A stretch of 64,000 nucleotides of DNA from Lachnospiraceae bacterium (GTDB taxonomy: Bacteria > Bacillota > Clostridia > Lachnospirales > Lachnospiraceae): contig JAQXVT010000079.1 in assembly GCA_029225065.1 (NCBI GenBank), forward strand, positions 1-64,000, written 5' to 3'. A program made the translations under genes and the position numbers. The notes beneath the pieces were generated by a model. The model did not search any database. It had not been told where the DNA came from and saw only the letters and a list, made by a program, of their open reading frames with translations. Shown piece by piece: positions 8,779 through 16,678 of the stretch. Positions within the stretch are counted from its first letter, which is position 1, and every line of letters starts with the position of its first letter.

Positions 8779-9108
8779 GGTTCTGCACCTCCACACATTG
8801 ATATAAAACTCTGCTCCCTCCGACCCTCGCCGTGGAACACCCTGAATAGAAACATTAAAAAAGTGGATAACGCCTAGTCATCCACTTTCAATCATCACAT
8901 CTGACACATCAGAACTCTCCACAAAGCTACCGGGAACAAACTCTGAATTGATACTGCCTTCCGGCAAGCTAACTGCATCCATCGAACTGAATCTTCTGAT
9001 ATGCAATCCAGATAATAAACCTGATCTGTCATCTTCTATGAACCTCTGGTCACCATATTGCCTTGTGCCAGGGTGAGAGTGGACACTCTGCTTTCCTGTT
9101 TTATAACC
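8779..9108 (-). promoter_or_regulatory. L20-type autoregulatory leader of infC-rpmI-rplT
   Basis: About 330 nt of untranslated RNA lie between a strong promoter and infC, ending with a terminator-like hairpin about 80 nt before the start codon. The position upstream of infC-rpmI-rplT and the attenuator match the Firmicutes L20 leader, in which excess L20 binds and promotes termination. I have not folded the L20-binding pseudoknot; that part is inferred from family knowledge. Confidence 0.75.
8856..8888 (-). terminator. Attenuator hairpin in the infC leader
   Basis: On the minus strand, AAGTGGAT (8880-8887) pairs with ATCCACTT (8861-8868) over an 11-nt loop, followed by a T run. It stands inside the leader rather than after a gene, which is what a premature, regulated terminator would look like. 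Confidence 0.8.
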
Positions 9109-9114
9109 TGATTT

Positions 9115-9143
9115 AGTTTACTACATGGAATTGGGTTTGTCAA
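9115..9143 (-). promoter_or_regulatory. Promoter of the infC operon
   Basis: Consensus -35 TTGACA (9138-9143), 17-bp spacer, -10 TAAACT (9115-9120) on the minus strand. Transcription would begin near 9108. Confidence 0.8.
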
Positions 9144-9234
9144 TTACTTTTTTATAAAGTTTAGCAGTTTTTTACGCTTGCTTCAGCCCTTTCGCAATTG
9201 ATGCATTTGTCACCTCAAGTGTTCCATCCGGCTT

Positions 9235-10156
9235 TTACGCCAGTGACCCCATCGGATCCCACGGCTCCAGCAGGATTGGCTCGCTGTCATATGCCGCAAG
9301 TGCTTCTTCGGAAAGATACTTCCGGTTTACCACAATTTGGTACGTAAATTCATCAAACCAACGGTCACTCATAACGTAAAATCCATCTCTTCCAGCTTCT
9401 TCTCCCCAGCTGTTTTCCACTCTCCAGCTGTTTGGATTTCCTTTTTCATCCAGATTTACACCCTGGAGCACCATAGCGTGATCCATCAGGCTTTCCCGAT
9501 ATGTGAGGCGCTCTGCCTTAGTCATTGGAAATGACATATCAAACAAATCCTCCAGGTCATACAAATCGGTATCCATCATACCCTCACGGCAGGTGCTCTG
9601 CTCAGAGTCACAGCCAAACCAGACCGGTTCTTCGTCCTGCTGCTGACGGATGGCTGCTTTTTTCAACTCGTCAATCGGCAGGTTGACGTATTTTACAGGA
9701 CGTCCCTCGGTCACATTTCCAAGGCACTGCACTGTATAGCTTCTATAATAAGGCTTATTCTCTGTCGGTGCATTAATCACGCTGATGTACTCATTCAACG
9801 GAATTCCTATGTATTTTTTATAAAATTCCTGCGGTGTCAGATTGGTGTCACGATGAAATTCACCATTCTTATCGCGGTACTCAAAGTCAAACATCTTAGG
9901 TGGCCTGCCAAGGCAGATGCACAGCATTCGGTATACTTCAGAAAGCATCGCATCCTTCTGCGCGCGCAGCTGTTCTGTTGTTTCACCGGCACGCCAGGAC
10001 CGACGAAGGCGGCAGGGAGGCAGCTGCACGGTAATTCATTGCCGATTCATTTACCCCGTTTTTTGTCACCGCGTTCATTGCGGTTTTATAGCTGCGGTTT
10101 CCATCAAACTGTGCTTCGAACTGTTGCAGGTCTTCCTGCGAAATTTTGTTGTCCAT
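9235..10156 (-). pseudogene. pepC: Aminopeptidase C (bleomycin-hydrolase family), internally deleted
   Basis: The start is intact: ATG 10154-10156 behind GGGAGG, coding MDNKISQEDLQQF...YKTAMNAVTKNGVNESAMNYRAA, the PepC N-terminus. Near 10000-10030 the frame is lost and the sequence jumps to the late part of the enzyme (EQLRAQKDAMLSEVYRMLCI, FDFEYRDKNGEFHRD). Catalytic His (LMDHAMV) and Asn (VENSWGEE) remain, but the roughly 140-residue block holding the active-site Cys (SGRCW in the family) is absent. It cannot be an active peptidase. Intact PepC is about 440 aa. A sequencing artefact would not explain so large a missing block. Confidence 0.88.
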
Positions 10157-10415
10157 CCATTTATCCTCCCTTCAGGAATGTCTCGGCATTTTTGCTGCGA
10201 GATATGCGCCATGCAACGCATGACATATTTTCCTGCGCATCTCTGCAATCCTGCCGGAGACTACATCAGATGGGAAACTGAATCCTGCCACTGATATATT
10301 TTCGTAACTCACCGCCTATAGAGGCGGAAATCATTTCACATCTGATATAATTTTATTTCCAAAATAATAATCTCTTTCCCTTTGTAAAATGATCTGTACT
10401 GCTATTTTACCACTC

Positions 10416-10468
10416 AAAAACGGGATTTCACAGCTCTTTTTGCCGCGAAATCCCGTTTTCTTTTTTTC
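10416..10468. terminator. Bidirectional intrinsic terminator
   Basis: AACGGGATTTC pairs with GAAATCCCGTT over a 17-nt loop. A long T run follows in the plus direction and TTTTT follows in the minus direction. It can end the DUF1540 transcript. The remainder of 10157-10595 shows no gene I can support. Confidence 0.8.
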
Positions 10469-10595
10469 TGTTTGCCGCTGTTAAAAACAAGCTGATTTTT
10501 GCAGAACACCTTTGTGTATCCGTACACAAACTGCACCGGTGCAATGCGGTTTTTCTCAATCAGTCAGTCCCTGTCCGGCGGCTTCCGTTTTTTTC

Positions 10596-10916
10596 TTACT
10601 TTTCTTCAAATGTCACACACTCTGTCTCGTCGCAACGACATGCTGCCGCTCCCGCAATATCGACCTTCTCTGCATGGCAGACACAGTTCTGATTGTGCAT
10701 GCAGTTTGTCGCCTCGCAGCGAATATCAGACTGCGTACAGGTGCATCCGCTTTTCATCGTATTTTTGGCACTGTCTCCGCTTCTTCCCTGAAAGCTCTCA
10801 CAGCACGTATCCTGACATACCTGCGCATCTGCGCCGCCTACCTCAATCCTTCCTCTGCTGCAGTACATTGCATCGTTGTATACGCAGCTCTGCGCGGAAC
10901 AAACTAAACCCGGCAT
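10596..10916 (-). CDS. Cysteine-rich DUF1540 protein with two domains
   Basis: 106 residues with 15 cysteines, arranged as two similar modules: CSAQSCVYNDAMYCSRGRIEV...CCESF and CEATNCMHNQNCVCHAEKVDI...CVTFEE. This is the DUF1540 pattern, a small metal-binding-like domain common in Clostridia. The ATG follows a perfect AAAGGAGGT. Single-gene transcript with a terminator downstream. Function unknown; zinc or iron binding is inferred from the cysteines. Confidence 0.88.
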   Translation of the reverse strand: MPGLVCSAQSCVYNDAMYCSRGRIEVGGADAQVCQDTCCESFQGRSGDSAKNTMKSGCTCTQSDIRCEATNCMHNQNCVCHAEKVDIAGAAACRCDETECVTFEEK

Positions 10917-11089
10917 ATTCGTACCTCCTTTATTTTCTCTCCCGATAATTTCGAGAGAAACTTCAGATTTGCCGAACCGGCCGCTAGGACCGGCTCTGCT
11001 ACAGGAGATAGTGTGCGCAAAACACGCCCGGATTATGCATTCAGCTTTGAAACCATTGGGGACGAGAGCTGCAAAATCCGTCTCTGTGG

Positions 11090-11737
11090 TCAGAGAATTT
11101 TCTCAATAGGCGCTTTGATTCGGCTTGTGAAAAAGCGAACGACCAGGCCGGTCAGCAGCGCAGACAGAATCGTGCCCTCGCGCGTACCGACAATACTGCC
11201 TCCAAAGAAGATCAGCGACAAAAGAATGGCCAAAATGACACATGATACATCAAAGCCAATCTTCACATTGCCGAATTCGTGTCCTGTCGTATCTGAAATT
11301 GCTTTTACAAATGCTTCACCCGAATTCATAATAACATTGCCGATCACCGACAACGCAACGCCAAAGCCAAGAATAACCACACCGATCAGCACCATAAGCA
11401 GACGAACGGTATAGTGCGGCAACGGAATTACGCTGACAATCTTCATACCAATATCGGTAAACCAGCCAAACAGGAAGGATAATGGGATCTGAAGAAACTG
11501 AATCGGCTGAAATTTCTTTCGCAGAATGATAATCTGACCAAGAATCAGGATACAGTTCCAGATGATCAGCCAGTTTCCAAGCGTAAGCGCAGTCACCCGG
11601 CAGCTCATTACATTGGCAACAGATGAGATGGGCGAAACACCCAGTTCACCATGTTTCGTAAATGCAACGCCAATAGCGGAGAAAAACAATCCAACCACCA
11701 GCAACAGATATCGTTTTGCAGTTTCTTTCTTTGTCAA
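11090..11737 (-). CDS. YczE/YitT-like integral membrane protein
   Basis: 215 residues, about five hydrophobic helices, starting KRYLLLVVGLFFSAIGVAFTKHGELGVSPISSV. The LGxSP motif in the first loop and IGNVIMNSGEAFVKAISDTTGHEFGNVKIGFD are typical of the YczE/YitT-like (DUF6198) family of unknown function. The start overlaps the MarR stop by 4 bp (ATGA), so the pair is translationally coupled. A MarR partner suggests export or tolerance of a small molecule, which is inference. Confidence 0.8.
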   Translation of the reverse strand: MTKKETAKRYLLLVVGLFFSAIGVAFTKHGELGVSPISSVANVMSCRVTALTLGNWLIIWNCILILGQIIILRKKFQPIQFLQIPLSFLFGWFTDIGMKIVSVIPLPHYTVRLLMVLIGVVILGFGVALSVIGNVIMNSGEAFVKAISDTTGHEFGNVKIGFDVSCVILAILLSLIFFGGSIVGTREGTILSALLTGLVVRFFTSRIKAPIEKIL

Positions 11738-12165
11738 TTTGTTTCACTCTCTTTCTCTTCCATATTTTGTTTTACACGGGCGAGAAGATACAGCAGCTGC
11801 TCTGCCTCCGAATCCGAAATGCCGTTCAACGCAGCCTGCTCGATCTGCTTAAATTCCACAGCGACCTGTGTCGCCAGCATATGCCCATCCGGGGTAAGAT
11901 AAACGTACAGGCTGCGACGATTGCCGTTTTCCATGCGGCGTTCGACCAGTCCTGCCTTTTCCATACCGGAAAGCAGTGATGTCAGCGTCCCGGGTTCAAT
12001 ATGGCAGGCCGCGGCGATGTCTTTCTGCACCGAGCCATCATGTTCGCGCAGATAATCCAGCACCTTCGGTTGTCCGACTGTCAGTCCGGTATCGCGTAAG
12101 CGTCTCACGAGTGCTTTCTGAAACAGCAGATGCGTACTCATCAGCAAATGATGCAATGGTTCCAT
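11734..12165 (-). CDS. MarR-family transcriptional regulator
   Basis: 143 residues with the MarR winged helix: LTVGQPKVLDYLREHDGSVQKDIAAACHIEPGTLTSLLSGMEKAGLVERRMENGNRRSLYVYLT, with helical dimerisation arms at both ends. Start ATG after GAGGGAGGAAG. It is the first gene of a two-gene operon, and a perfect palindrome sits between its promoter and start, so autoregulation is likely. Confidence 0.93.
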   Translation of the reverse strand: MEPLHHLLMSTHLLFQKALVRRLRDTGLTVGQPKVLDYLREHDGSVQKDIAAACHIEPGTLTSLLSGMEKAGLVERRMENGNRRSLYVYLTPDGHMLATQVAVEFKQIEQAALNGISDSEAEQLLYLLARVKQNMEEKESETN

Positions 12166-12190
12166 GTACTTCCTCCCTCATTTGTAATAA

Positions 12191-12243
12191 TTCTAATAAT
12201 TAGAACGCAAACTATTATAGTACCGCTCTGCTTCCACTGTCAA
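12191..12243 (-). promoter_or_regulatory. MarR operon promoter and operator
   Basis: -35 TTGACA (12238-12243), 18-bp spacer, -10 TATAAT (12214-12219) on the minus strand. TTCTAATAATTAGAA (12191-12205) is a perfect 7-1-7 palindrome just downstream of the -10, covering the expected first transcribed bases. This is where an autoregulating MarR dimer usually binds. Confidence 0.72.
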
Positions 12244-12341
12244 GAGTGCTGCTCTGTCCATTGCAGGTATTCGGCTTTCTGAGCACTGTCCGTCTGCATT
12301 ATGTCCTACCTGCTTTTTATTTCGAATATGTCATCCACAAA

Positions 12342-13136
12342 TCAATTTTCGTCATCGCATTTCAGTAATTTGCGGTATATTATCAAATCTTTATCCTGAA
12401 ATACATCAAAAATAACTTTTTTTATTCTGGAATCCTGCTCCATAAACTGCTTTACTGTTCTGACTGCAATTTCCGCAGCTCTCTGCTGTGGAAATCGAAA
12501 TACACCGGTCGACAGACAACAAAATGCAATGGATTCCGCTCCGGTATCTGCTGCGAGTTTTAAGCACTCTTTATAACAGCTCGCCAGCAGCTCTTCATCC
12601 CTTTCGGTAACCTCCCACCGGATGATGGGACCCACCGTATGAAGAATATATTTGGCCGGAAGATTATAGCCTGACGTAATCTTTGCTTTACCCGTTTCTT
12701 CTTCATGCCCCTGCTGTGTCATAATTTCATTCATTTTAAGACGAAGCTCTACTCCGGCATACGTGTGAATAAAATTGTCAATACAGGCATGCATCGGGGA
12801 AAAACACCCCAGCATCTGCGCGTTACAGGCGTTGACGATAGCATCACATTTTAGCGTTGTGATATCTCCCTGCCAGATACAGAGCCGCGAGTCAGATGCT
12901 GCAGGCTTCAGCTGTGCTGCATCTGTAATACCACGTTCCCGGTTTCTCTCCTGAAGATATGCATCCTGTATTTTCAGAAATTCTGCACTGACCGGCTTCG
13001 GCAATCTGACATTCATCAATGAGCGAAGCAGATTTTCCTGTCCCTCTTTCTCCATCGGAATCCTCTGTTTTCGAAATCTGATTTCCTCTTTCAGAAGCGC
13101 GTCAATTAAATAGTTTCTTCTTTCGCTCTGCGTCAT
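12342..13136 (-). CDS. Zinc-type macrodomain ADP-ribosylhydrolase, SirTM partner
   Basis: 264 residues. The ATG at 13134-13136 follows GAGGG at 7 bp; this start lies 35 bp inside the SirTM gene, so the two are coupled. A helical N-terminal segment (to about 85) precedes a macrodomain: CDAIVNACNAQMLGCFSPMHACIDNFIH, then TSGYNLPAKYILHTVGP and FCCLSTGVFRFPQQRAAEIAV. The LGCxxPxHxCID signature carries the Cys/His zinc ligands of the macrodomain class found with SirTM. Such enzymes remove ADP-ribose that SirTM attaches to protein. Confidence 0.92.
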   Translation of the reverse strand: MTQSERRNYLIDALLKEEIRFRKQRIPMEKEGQENLLRSLMNVRLPKPVSAEFLKIQDAYLQERNRERGITDAAQLKPAASDSRLCIWQGDITTLKCDAIVNACNAQMLGCFSPMHACIDNFIHTYAGVELRLKMNEIMTQQGHEEETGKAKITSGYNLPAKYILHTVGPIIRWEVTERDEELLASCYKECLKLAADTGAESIAFCCLSTGVFRFPQQRAAEIAVRTVKQFMEQDSRIKKVIFDVFQDKDLIIYRKLLKCDDEN

Positions 13137-14076
13137 AAACAAGCCCTCTTATATCTCTGATTGCCTCTGCCATATCACCGCCGATACCGATAGCACGTTT
13201 GCCAAAGCACTCCGGGACTACGGCCTCATTCCTGTTCAGACGAATCAGACTGTAGGATAAATTGTCCCGAATTAGCTTTTCAAACGGAAAGCGGATAATG
13301 ATCGGGGTGTTAAATCCCACGCCTAACTCTAATAATACCGCATTCTTTCCTCTCAGGTGTTCAAGAAACTCTGCGTATCTGTCAGCTGCCTCGTGCCACT
13401 GTTCATCCTCAACAAAATAGTTATCGCATCTAAGATGCATCGCCATTTTTCCACCACACACCGGACAGCTTGGGACAAGCCTGGATGGAATCTGGCAGTT
13501 CTCTCTTGCAGTATCCATCCTTCGAAATAATTCTTCGGCATCATATGTCTTTGCATGACAGCCTCGCTGACACTGAATTCTGCCATAGTCCCCCTGGGTT
13601 GCAAATATTCTGTCAGAGTCAAATCCCGCTTTGTAAAACTGGTGATCTACATTGGTAGTAAGTACAAAGTACTCTTTCTCCTTAACCAGATCATATAATT
13701 GTGTATACAGAGGCAATGCCGGTGGATCAAATCGATTTATGAGCGCATGCTTTGACCAGTATCCCCACTTCGCCTCTTCAGATGGAAAAGGATAAAAGCC
13801 GGCCGCATACATATCCGTCATATACCGGCTTCCATATTTTTCTATAAATTCTGAAAAATGATCCGTAAACCGCTTTCCGCCGTACGTAAGTCCTGCAGCC
13901 GCCGAAGCACCGGCACCGGCTCCCAGAAGAATCGCATCTGCATTTTTTATAAGCTCTGCCGATTTTTTTATCTGGTCCTCATACGCATCCTTTTGAAATA
14001 TATAATCCTCAGCAGGGATTCCGCACAAGAACTGCTGCCAGTCGACATGGCCTTTCCTGATTCTCTTAAAGAACAT
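13102..14076 (-). CDS. SirTM, class M sirtuin (protein ADP-ribosyltransferase)
   Basis: 324 residues, starting MFFKRIRKG after GAGGTTGG. NAD-binding GAGAGASAAAGLTYGG lies at residues 52-67; VLTTNVDHQF and FATQGDYG are the class M forms of the sirtuin TQNID and catalytic motifs, with Gln in place of the usual His. Two Cys pairs (CQRGC and CPVCGG) form the zinc site, and ELGVGFNTPIIIRFPFE closes the fold. SirTM enzymes ADP-ribosylate rather than deacetylate. In Staphylococcus and Streptococcus the target is a lipoylated GcvH-like carrier; no GcvH-L or LplA lies here, so the target is open. Confidence 0.92.
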   Translation of the reverse strand: MFFKRIRKGHVDWQQFLCGIPAEDYIFQKDAYEDQIKKSAELIKNADAILLGAGAGASAAAGLTYGGKRFTDHFSEFIEKYGSRYMTDMYAAGFYPFPSEEAKWGYWSKHALINRFDPPALPLYTQLYDLVKEKEYFVLTTNVDHQFYKAGFDSDRIFATQGDYGRIQCQRGCHAKTYDAEELFRRMDTARENCQIPSRLVPSCPVCGGKMAMHLRCDNYFVEDEQWHEAADRYAEFLEHLRGKNAVLLELGVGFNTPIIIRFPFEKLIRDNLSYSLIRLNRNEAVVPECFGKRAIGIGGDMAEAIRDIRGLVYDAERKKKLFN

Positions 14077-14146
14077 ATCCAACCTCTTTTCTGAATACAA
14101 TGTTTCGGACCTATTTCTGTATAACAGTACCTCCACATTTTTCCAT

Positions 14147-14165
14147 TGTAATATTTATTATTACA
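14147..14165. promoter_or_regulatory. 19-bp operator 1 (TGTAAT-N7-ATTACA), SirTM promoter
   Basis: Perfect inverted repeat TGTAAT-N7-ATTACA, starting about 7 bases downstream of the predicted SirTM transcription start. Same half-sites and spacing as the copies at 14197 and 14761. Confidence 0.75.
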
Positions 14166-14178
14166 TCTATCAGTTGGC

Positions 14179-14207
14179 ACTTTAGCACGTTTTTATTGTA
14201 ATGTCAA
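14179..14207 (-). promoter_or_regulatory. SirTM-macrodomain operon promoter
   Basis: -35 TTGACA (14202-14207), 17-bp spacer, -10 TAAAGT (14179-14184) on the minus strand. The -35 box lies inside operator 2 and operator 1 lies just after the start site, so an occupied pair should block the promoter. Confidence 0.75.
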
Positions 14208-14215
14208 TAGTTACA
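14197..14215. promoter_or_regulatory. 19-bp operator 2 (TGTAAT-N7-GTTACA), over the SirTM -35 box
   Basis: TGTAAT-N7-GTTACA, one mismatch from a perfect inverted repeat. It covers the -35 hexamer of the SirTM promoter and also overlaps the last codons and stop of the Rrf2 gene. Confidence 0.72.
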
Positions 14216-14663
14216 TCTTTTTTTGTTTTTCCTCTTTTTCTATCCATTTTGCGACATCTTTTTTCACATCCGCCAGTGTCATCCCGGCAAGCTTCTCTTC
14301 CATTGCCTTTTGCACTTCCAATAACCGATTATCAAGAACATGATGAATATTCCTTCCTACCGGGCAATCCGGATTCGGCTTCTCATGAAAATGGAACAGT
14401 TCTTCATCCGGCGTACATTCTACTGCCCTGTATACATCGAGAAATGTGATCTCTTCCAGCGGCCTTCTTATAGTTACACCACCGGTTCCCCTGGAAACCT
14501 CAATTAATCCTGCTGCTTTTAACTGCTGCAATAATTTTCTTACAATAACCGGATTTGTACCGATACTGGCCGCCATGAAATCGCTCGTCATCTTCTGGTC
14601 TGAAAATGTGTCTACGCAGGCAAACATATGAATTGCCATTGTAAATCTACTTGAAATCTGCAT
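14211..14663 (-). CDS. Rrf2-family transcriptional regulator, YwnA type
   Basis: 150 residues, starting MQISSRFTMAIHMFA behind GGGGGAG. The winged helix reads MTSDFMAASIGTNPVIVRKLLQQLKAAGLIEVSRGTGGVTI, followed by a helical dimer arm. It lacks the three clustered cysteines of the Fe-S sensors (IscR, NsrR) and instead has the single Cys of the YwnA group (HEKPNPDCPVG), a candidate thiol sensor. It precedes SirTM on the same strand, and its own promoter and the SirTM promoter share the same operator, so it very likely controls both. Confidence 0.9.
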   Translation of the reverse strand: MQISSRFTMAIHMFACVDTFSDQKMTSDFMAASIGTNPVIVRKLLQQLKAAGLIEVSRGTGGVTIRRPLEEITFLDVYRAVECTPDEELFHFHEKPNPDCPVGRNIHHVLDNRLLEVQKAMEEKLAGMTLADVKKDVAKWIEKEEKQKKM

Positions 14664-14742
14664 ATTTTCTCCCCCTTTTCCATGAAACAATATCAGGATT
14701 AACCGTTAAAAAACAAAATATTTTTGACCCTAATCTTCCGAA

Positions 14743-14779
14743 ATTATATCAGCTTTCAGATGTAATTGCAATGATTACA
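14743..14779 (-). promoter_or_regulatory. Rrf2 promoter with operator 3
   Basis: -35 TTGCAA (14766-14771), 17-bp spacer, -10 TATAAT (14743-14748) on the minus strand. Operator 3, TGTAAT-N7-ATTACA (14761-14779), covers the whole -35 box. It also lies in the region shared with the divergent GGDEF gene. Confidence 0.75.
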
Positions 14780-14851
14780 CTTTTATATGAAGCGGATGCG
14801 ACTGTCCCTTTTACTTACTGCTGCGGTATACAGTATATTTGCAAAACCTTA

Positions 14852-14880
14852 TTGATACAAATGTCAAATTTTGTTATTGT
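14852..14880 (+). promoter_or_regulatory. Possible promoter of the diguanylate cyclase gene
   Basis: -35 TTGATA (14852-14857), 17 bp, -10 TATTGT (14875-14880) on the plus strand, about 60 bp before the chosen start. It is about 75 bp from operator 3, so control by the Rrf2 protein is possible but weaker than for the minus-strand promoters. Confidence 0.45.
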
Positions 14881-14938
14881 ATATAAGGAAAGAAGATACG
14901 TCTAACCGCAAAAATAAACTATGACAAAGGAAACCAGT

Positions 14939-16564
14939 ATGAACACAGAAAAAAAACTATGGCTCTCGCTGATTGCATTCAGTTTGTTTGCCATTCTATT
15001 CTCAACCTGGATTTTTCACCGGAGTACCATTCATGAGAATTTATCTTTTGACAATACCGTTGCACTTGAAACAACTGAGCTTTCAGAAAATGGCGTGAAA
15101 ACGGAAACGATCATTCTTCCGGATGAATTCCAGACCTCAAAATCGCTTCTGTTTGAAACTACACATACCATTGCGGAAATCTGGCTGGATGGTGAAAAAA
15201 TCTATCAGTACGGGAATGAGAAAGATGCGCCGAAGTTTATGAAATCACCCGGATCCTGCTGGCACATTGTGGATCTTCCCATGGACAGTGCCGGAAAAAG
15301 CCTCCAGATCAAAATCATTCCTGTGTATCCGGATTATTATGGAAATCCTGTCCGGCTTTTTGTCGGCACACGAGGGGATTGTATTCTGAAAATTCTCGGA
15401 AACAGCCTTGGAACAGTAATCATCAGCTGTGAAATTTTGTTTGCAGGACTCCTCAGTCTGGTCTTATATTTCGCATCCCTCAGAAAGAAAAAGGAAGACC
15501 GGCCAGAGGAAAAGACAGAGATTTTTCTGAATCTTGGAATTTTTTCTGTGCTGATCGCTCTGTGGTCATTAAAGCAGTGCAATTTTCTGCAATTTTTAAT
15601 TCCGGACGGAAGGACACTATATTTTGTAGATTTTTTTACATTTTACCTGTTCCCGGTACCGTTTAATTTTCTTTTATACGATATCTGCAAAAGTAAATAC
15701 CACAAAGGTGCCCTATACTTATCCGCCCTCTATCTGATAAATATGGCCGTGGCAGTTTTTCTTCAGTGCACAGGAATCGTGGACATCTTCCGGATTCTTC
15801 CATTCACGCACGTTCTTATGCTTGTCAATGCCATTTATACCGTAGTCCTGATTCATTATGAGTCAAGGGGTAAAAAAAATGAAGCGGCCGATAATTTCAG
15901 ATACCCAATGTATCTGATTATGTGCTTTGGAATTGCTGAACTTTTTACTTATTACATTCGGAAATTTCAGCAGACTTCCATCCTGCTCCCGCTCGGGACT
16001 ATGCTCTTTATTATTATGCTGATCTGGATTGAGGTCTCACAGTATTATGAGCACTATATTCAGAAACAAAAGCTGCTCTACCTGCAAAAAATAGCAAACA
16101 TGGATCTTCTTACGAAAGCCCAAAACAGAAATGCGTACGAAAACAGGATCAAAGATCTGGAGAACAAGAAAGAGGAGCTCCATGCAACGGGCGTTGTACT
16201 GTTAGATCTTGATAATCTCAAAGTAATTAATGATAATTTCGGACATGAAAAGGGCGATGAGGCGCTGAAGCTGTGCTACCAGTGTATCCGGCAGGCTTTT
16301 CAAAATGAAAAAAACTGTTTTCGGATCGGTGGAGATGAATTTGCATATCTCTATCGCAGCAATGAAAAAGATCAAATTCCGGACAGCATTGTGTTGTTGG
16401 ACAAGCTGCTGAAAGAAGCAGACAAACAGCACTCCTATTCACTCAGCATCTCTTCCGGATACGCCTTTTATTCAGCTGATACAGATATTAGTTTCAAAGA
16501 TATCGCAAGGCGCAGCGACGCCATGCTGTACCGCCAGAAGCGTCAGAAAAAATGTCGCTCATAA
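14939..16564 (+). CDS. Membrane diguanylate cyclase (7TM-DISM-like sensor plus GGDEF)
   Basis: 541 residues. The ATG at 14939 is preceded by AAAGGAAA; the in-frame ATG at 14921 has no site. An N-terminal helix is followed by an extracellular domain of about 150 residues, about seven hydrophobic helices (ILGNSLGTVIISCEILFAG to LGTMLFIIMLIWIEV), and a coupling helix (YYEHYIQKQKLLYLQ). The GGDEF domain has MDLLTKAQNRNAYENRI, LLDLDNLKVINDNFGHEKGD and the intact active site RIGGDEF. The RxxD product-inhibition site is absent (Q and K at those places). It should make cyclic di-GMP. Confidence 0.9.
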   Translation: MNTEKKLWLSLIAFSLFAILFSTWIFHRSTIHENLSFDNTVALETTELSENGVKTETIILPDEFQTSKSLLFETTHTIAEIWLDGEKIYQYGNEKDAPKFMKSPGSCWHIVDLPMDSAGKSLQIKIIPVYPDYYGNPVRLFVGTRGDCILKILGNSLGTVIISCEILFAGLLSLVLYFASLRKKKEDRPEEKTEIFLNLGIFSVLIALWSLKQCNFLQFLIPDGRTLYFVDFFTFYLFPVPFNFLLYDICKSKYHKGALYLSALYLINMAVAVFLQCTGIVDIFRILPFTHVLMLVNAIYTVVLIHYESRGKKNEAADNFRYPMYLIMCFGIAELFTYYIRKFQQTSILLPLGTMLFIIMLIWIEVSQYYEHYIQKQKLLYLQKIANMDLLTKAQNRNAYENRIKDLENKKEELHATGVVLLDLDNLKVINDNFGHEKGDEALKLCYQCIRQAFQNEKNCFRIGGDEFAYLYRSNEKDQIPDSIVLLDKLLKEADKQHSYSLSISSGYAFYSADTDISFKDIARRSDAMLYRQKRQKKCRS

Positions 16565-16593
16565 CAGCCTTTATTCGGAACTATCCCGCATGC

Positions 16594-16645
16594 AAAAAAC
16601 TCATCCGATCTCTTCATTTCAGAAATCGGATGAGTTTTTCTTTTT
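16594..16645. terminator. Bidirectional terminator between the convergent GGDEF and thrS genes
   Basis: AAAAACTCATCCGAT pairs with ATCGGATGAGTTTTT over a 15-nt loop, with T runs on the 3' side in both directions. Confidence 0.9.
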
Positions 16646-16678
16646 ACTCGCTAAAGCAGACCTTCAAATAACCGTTTT

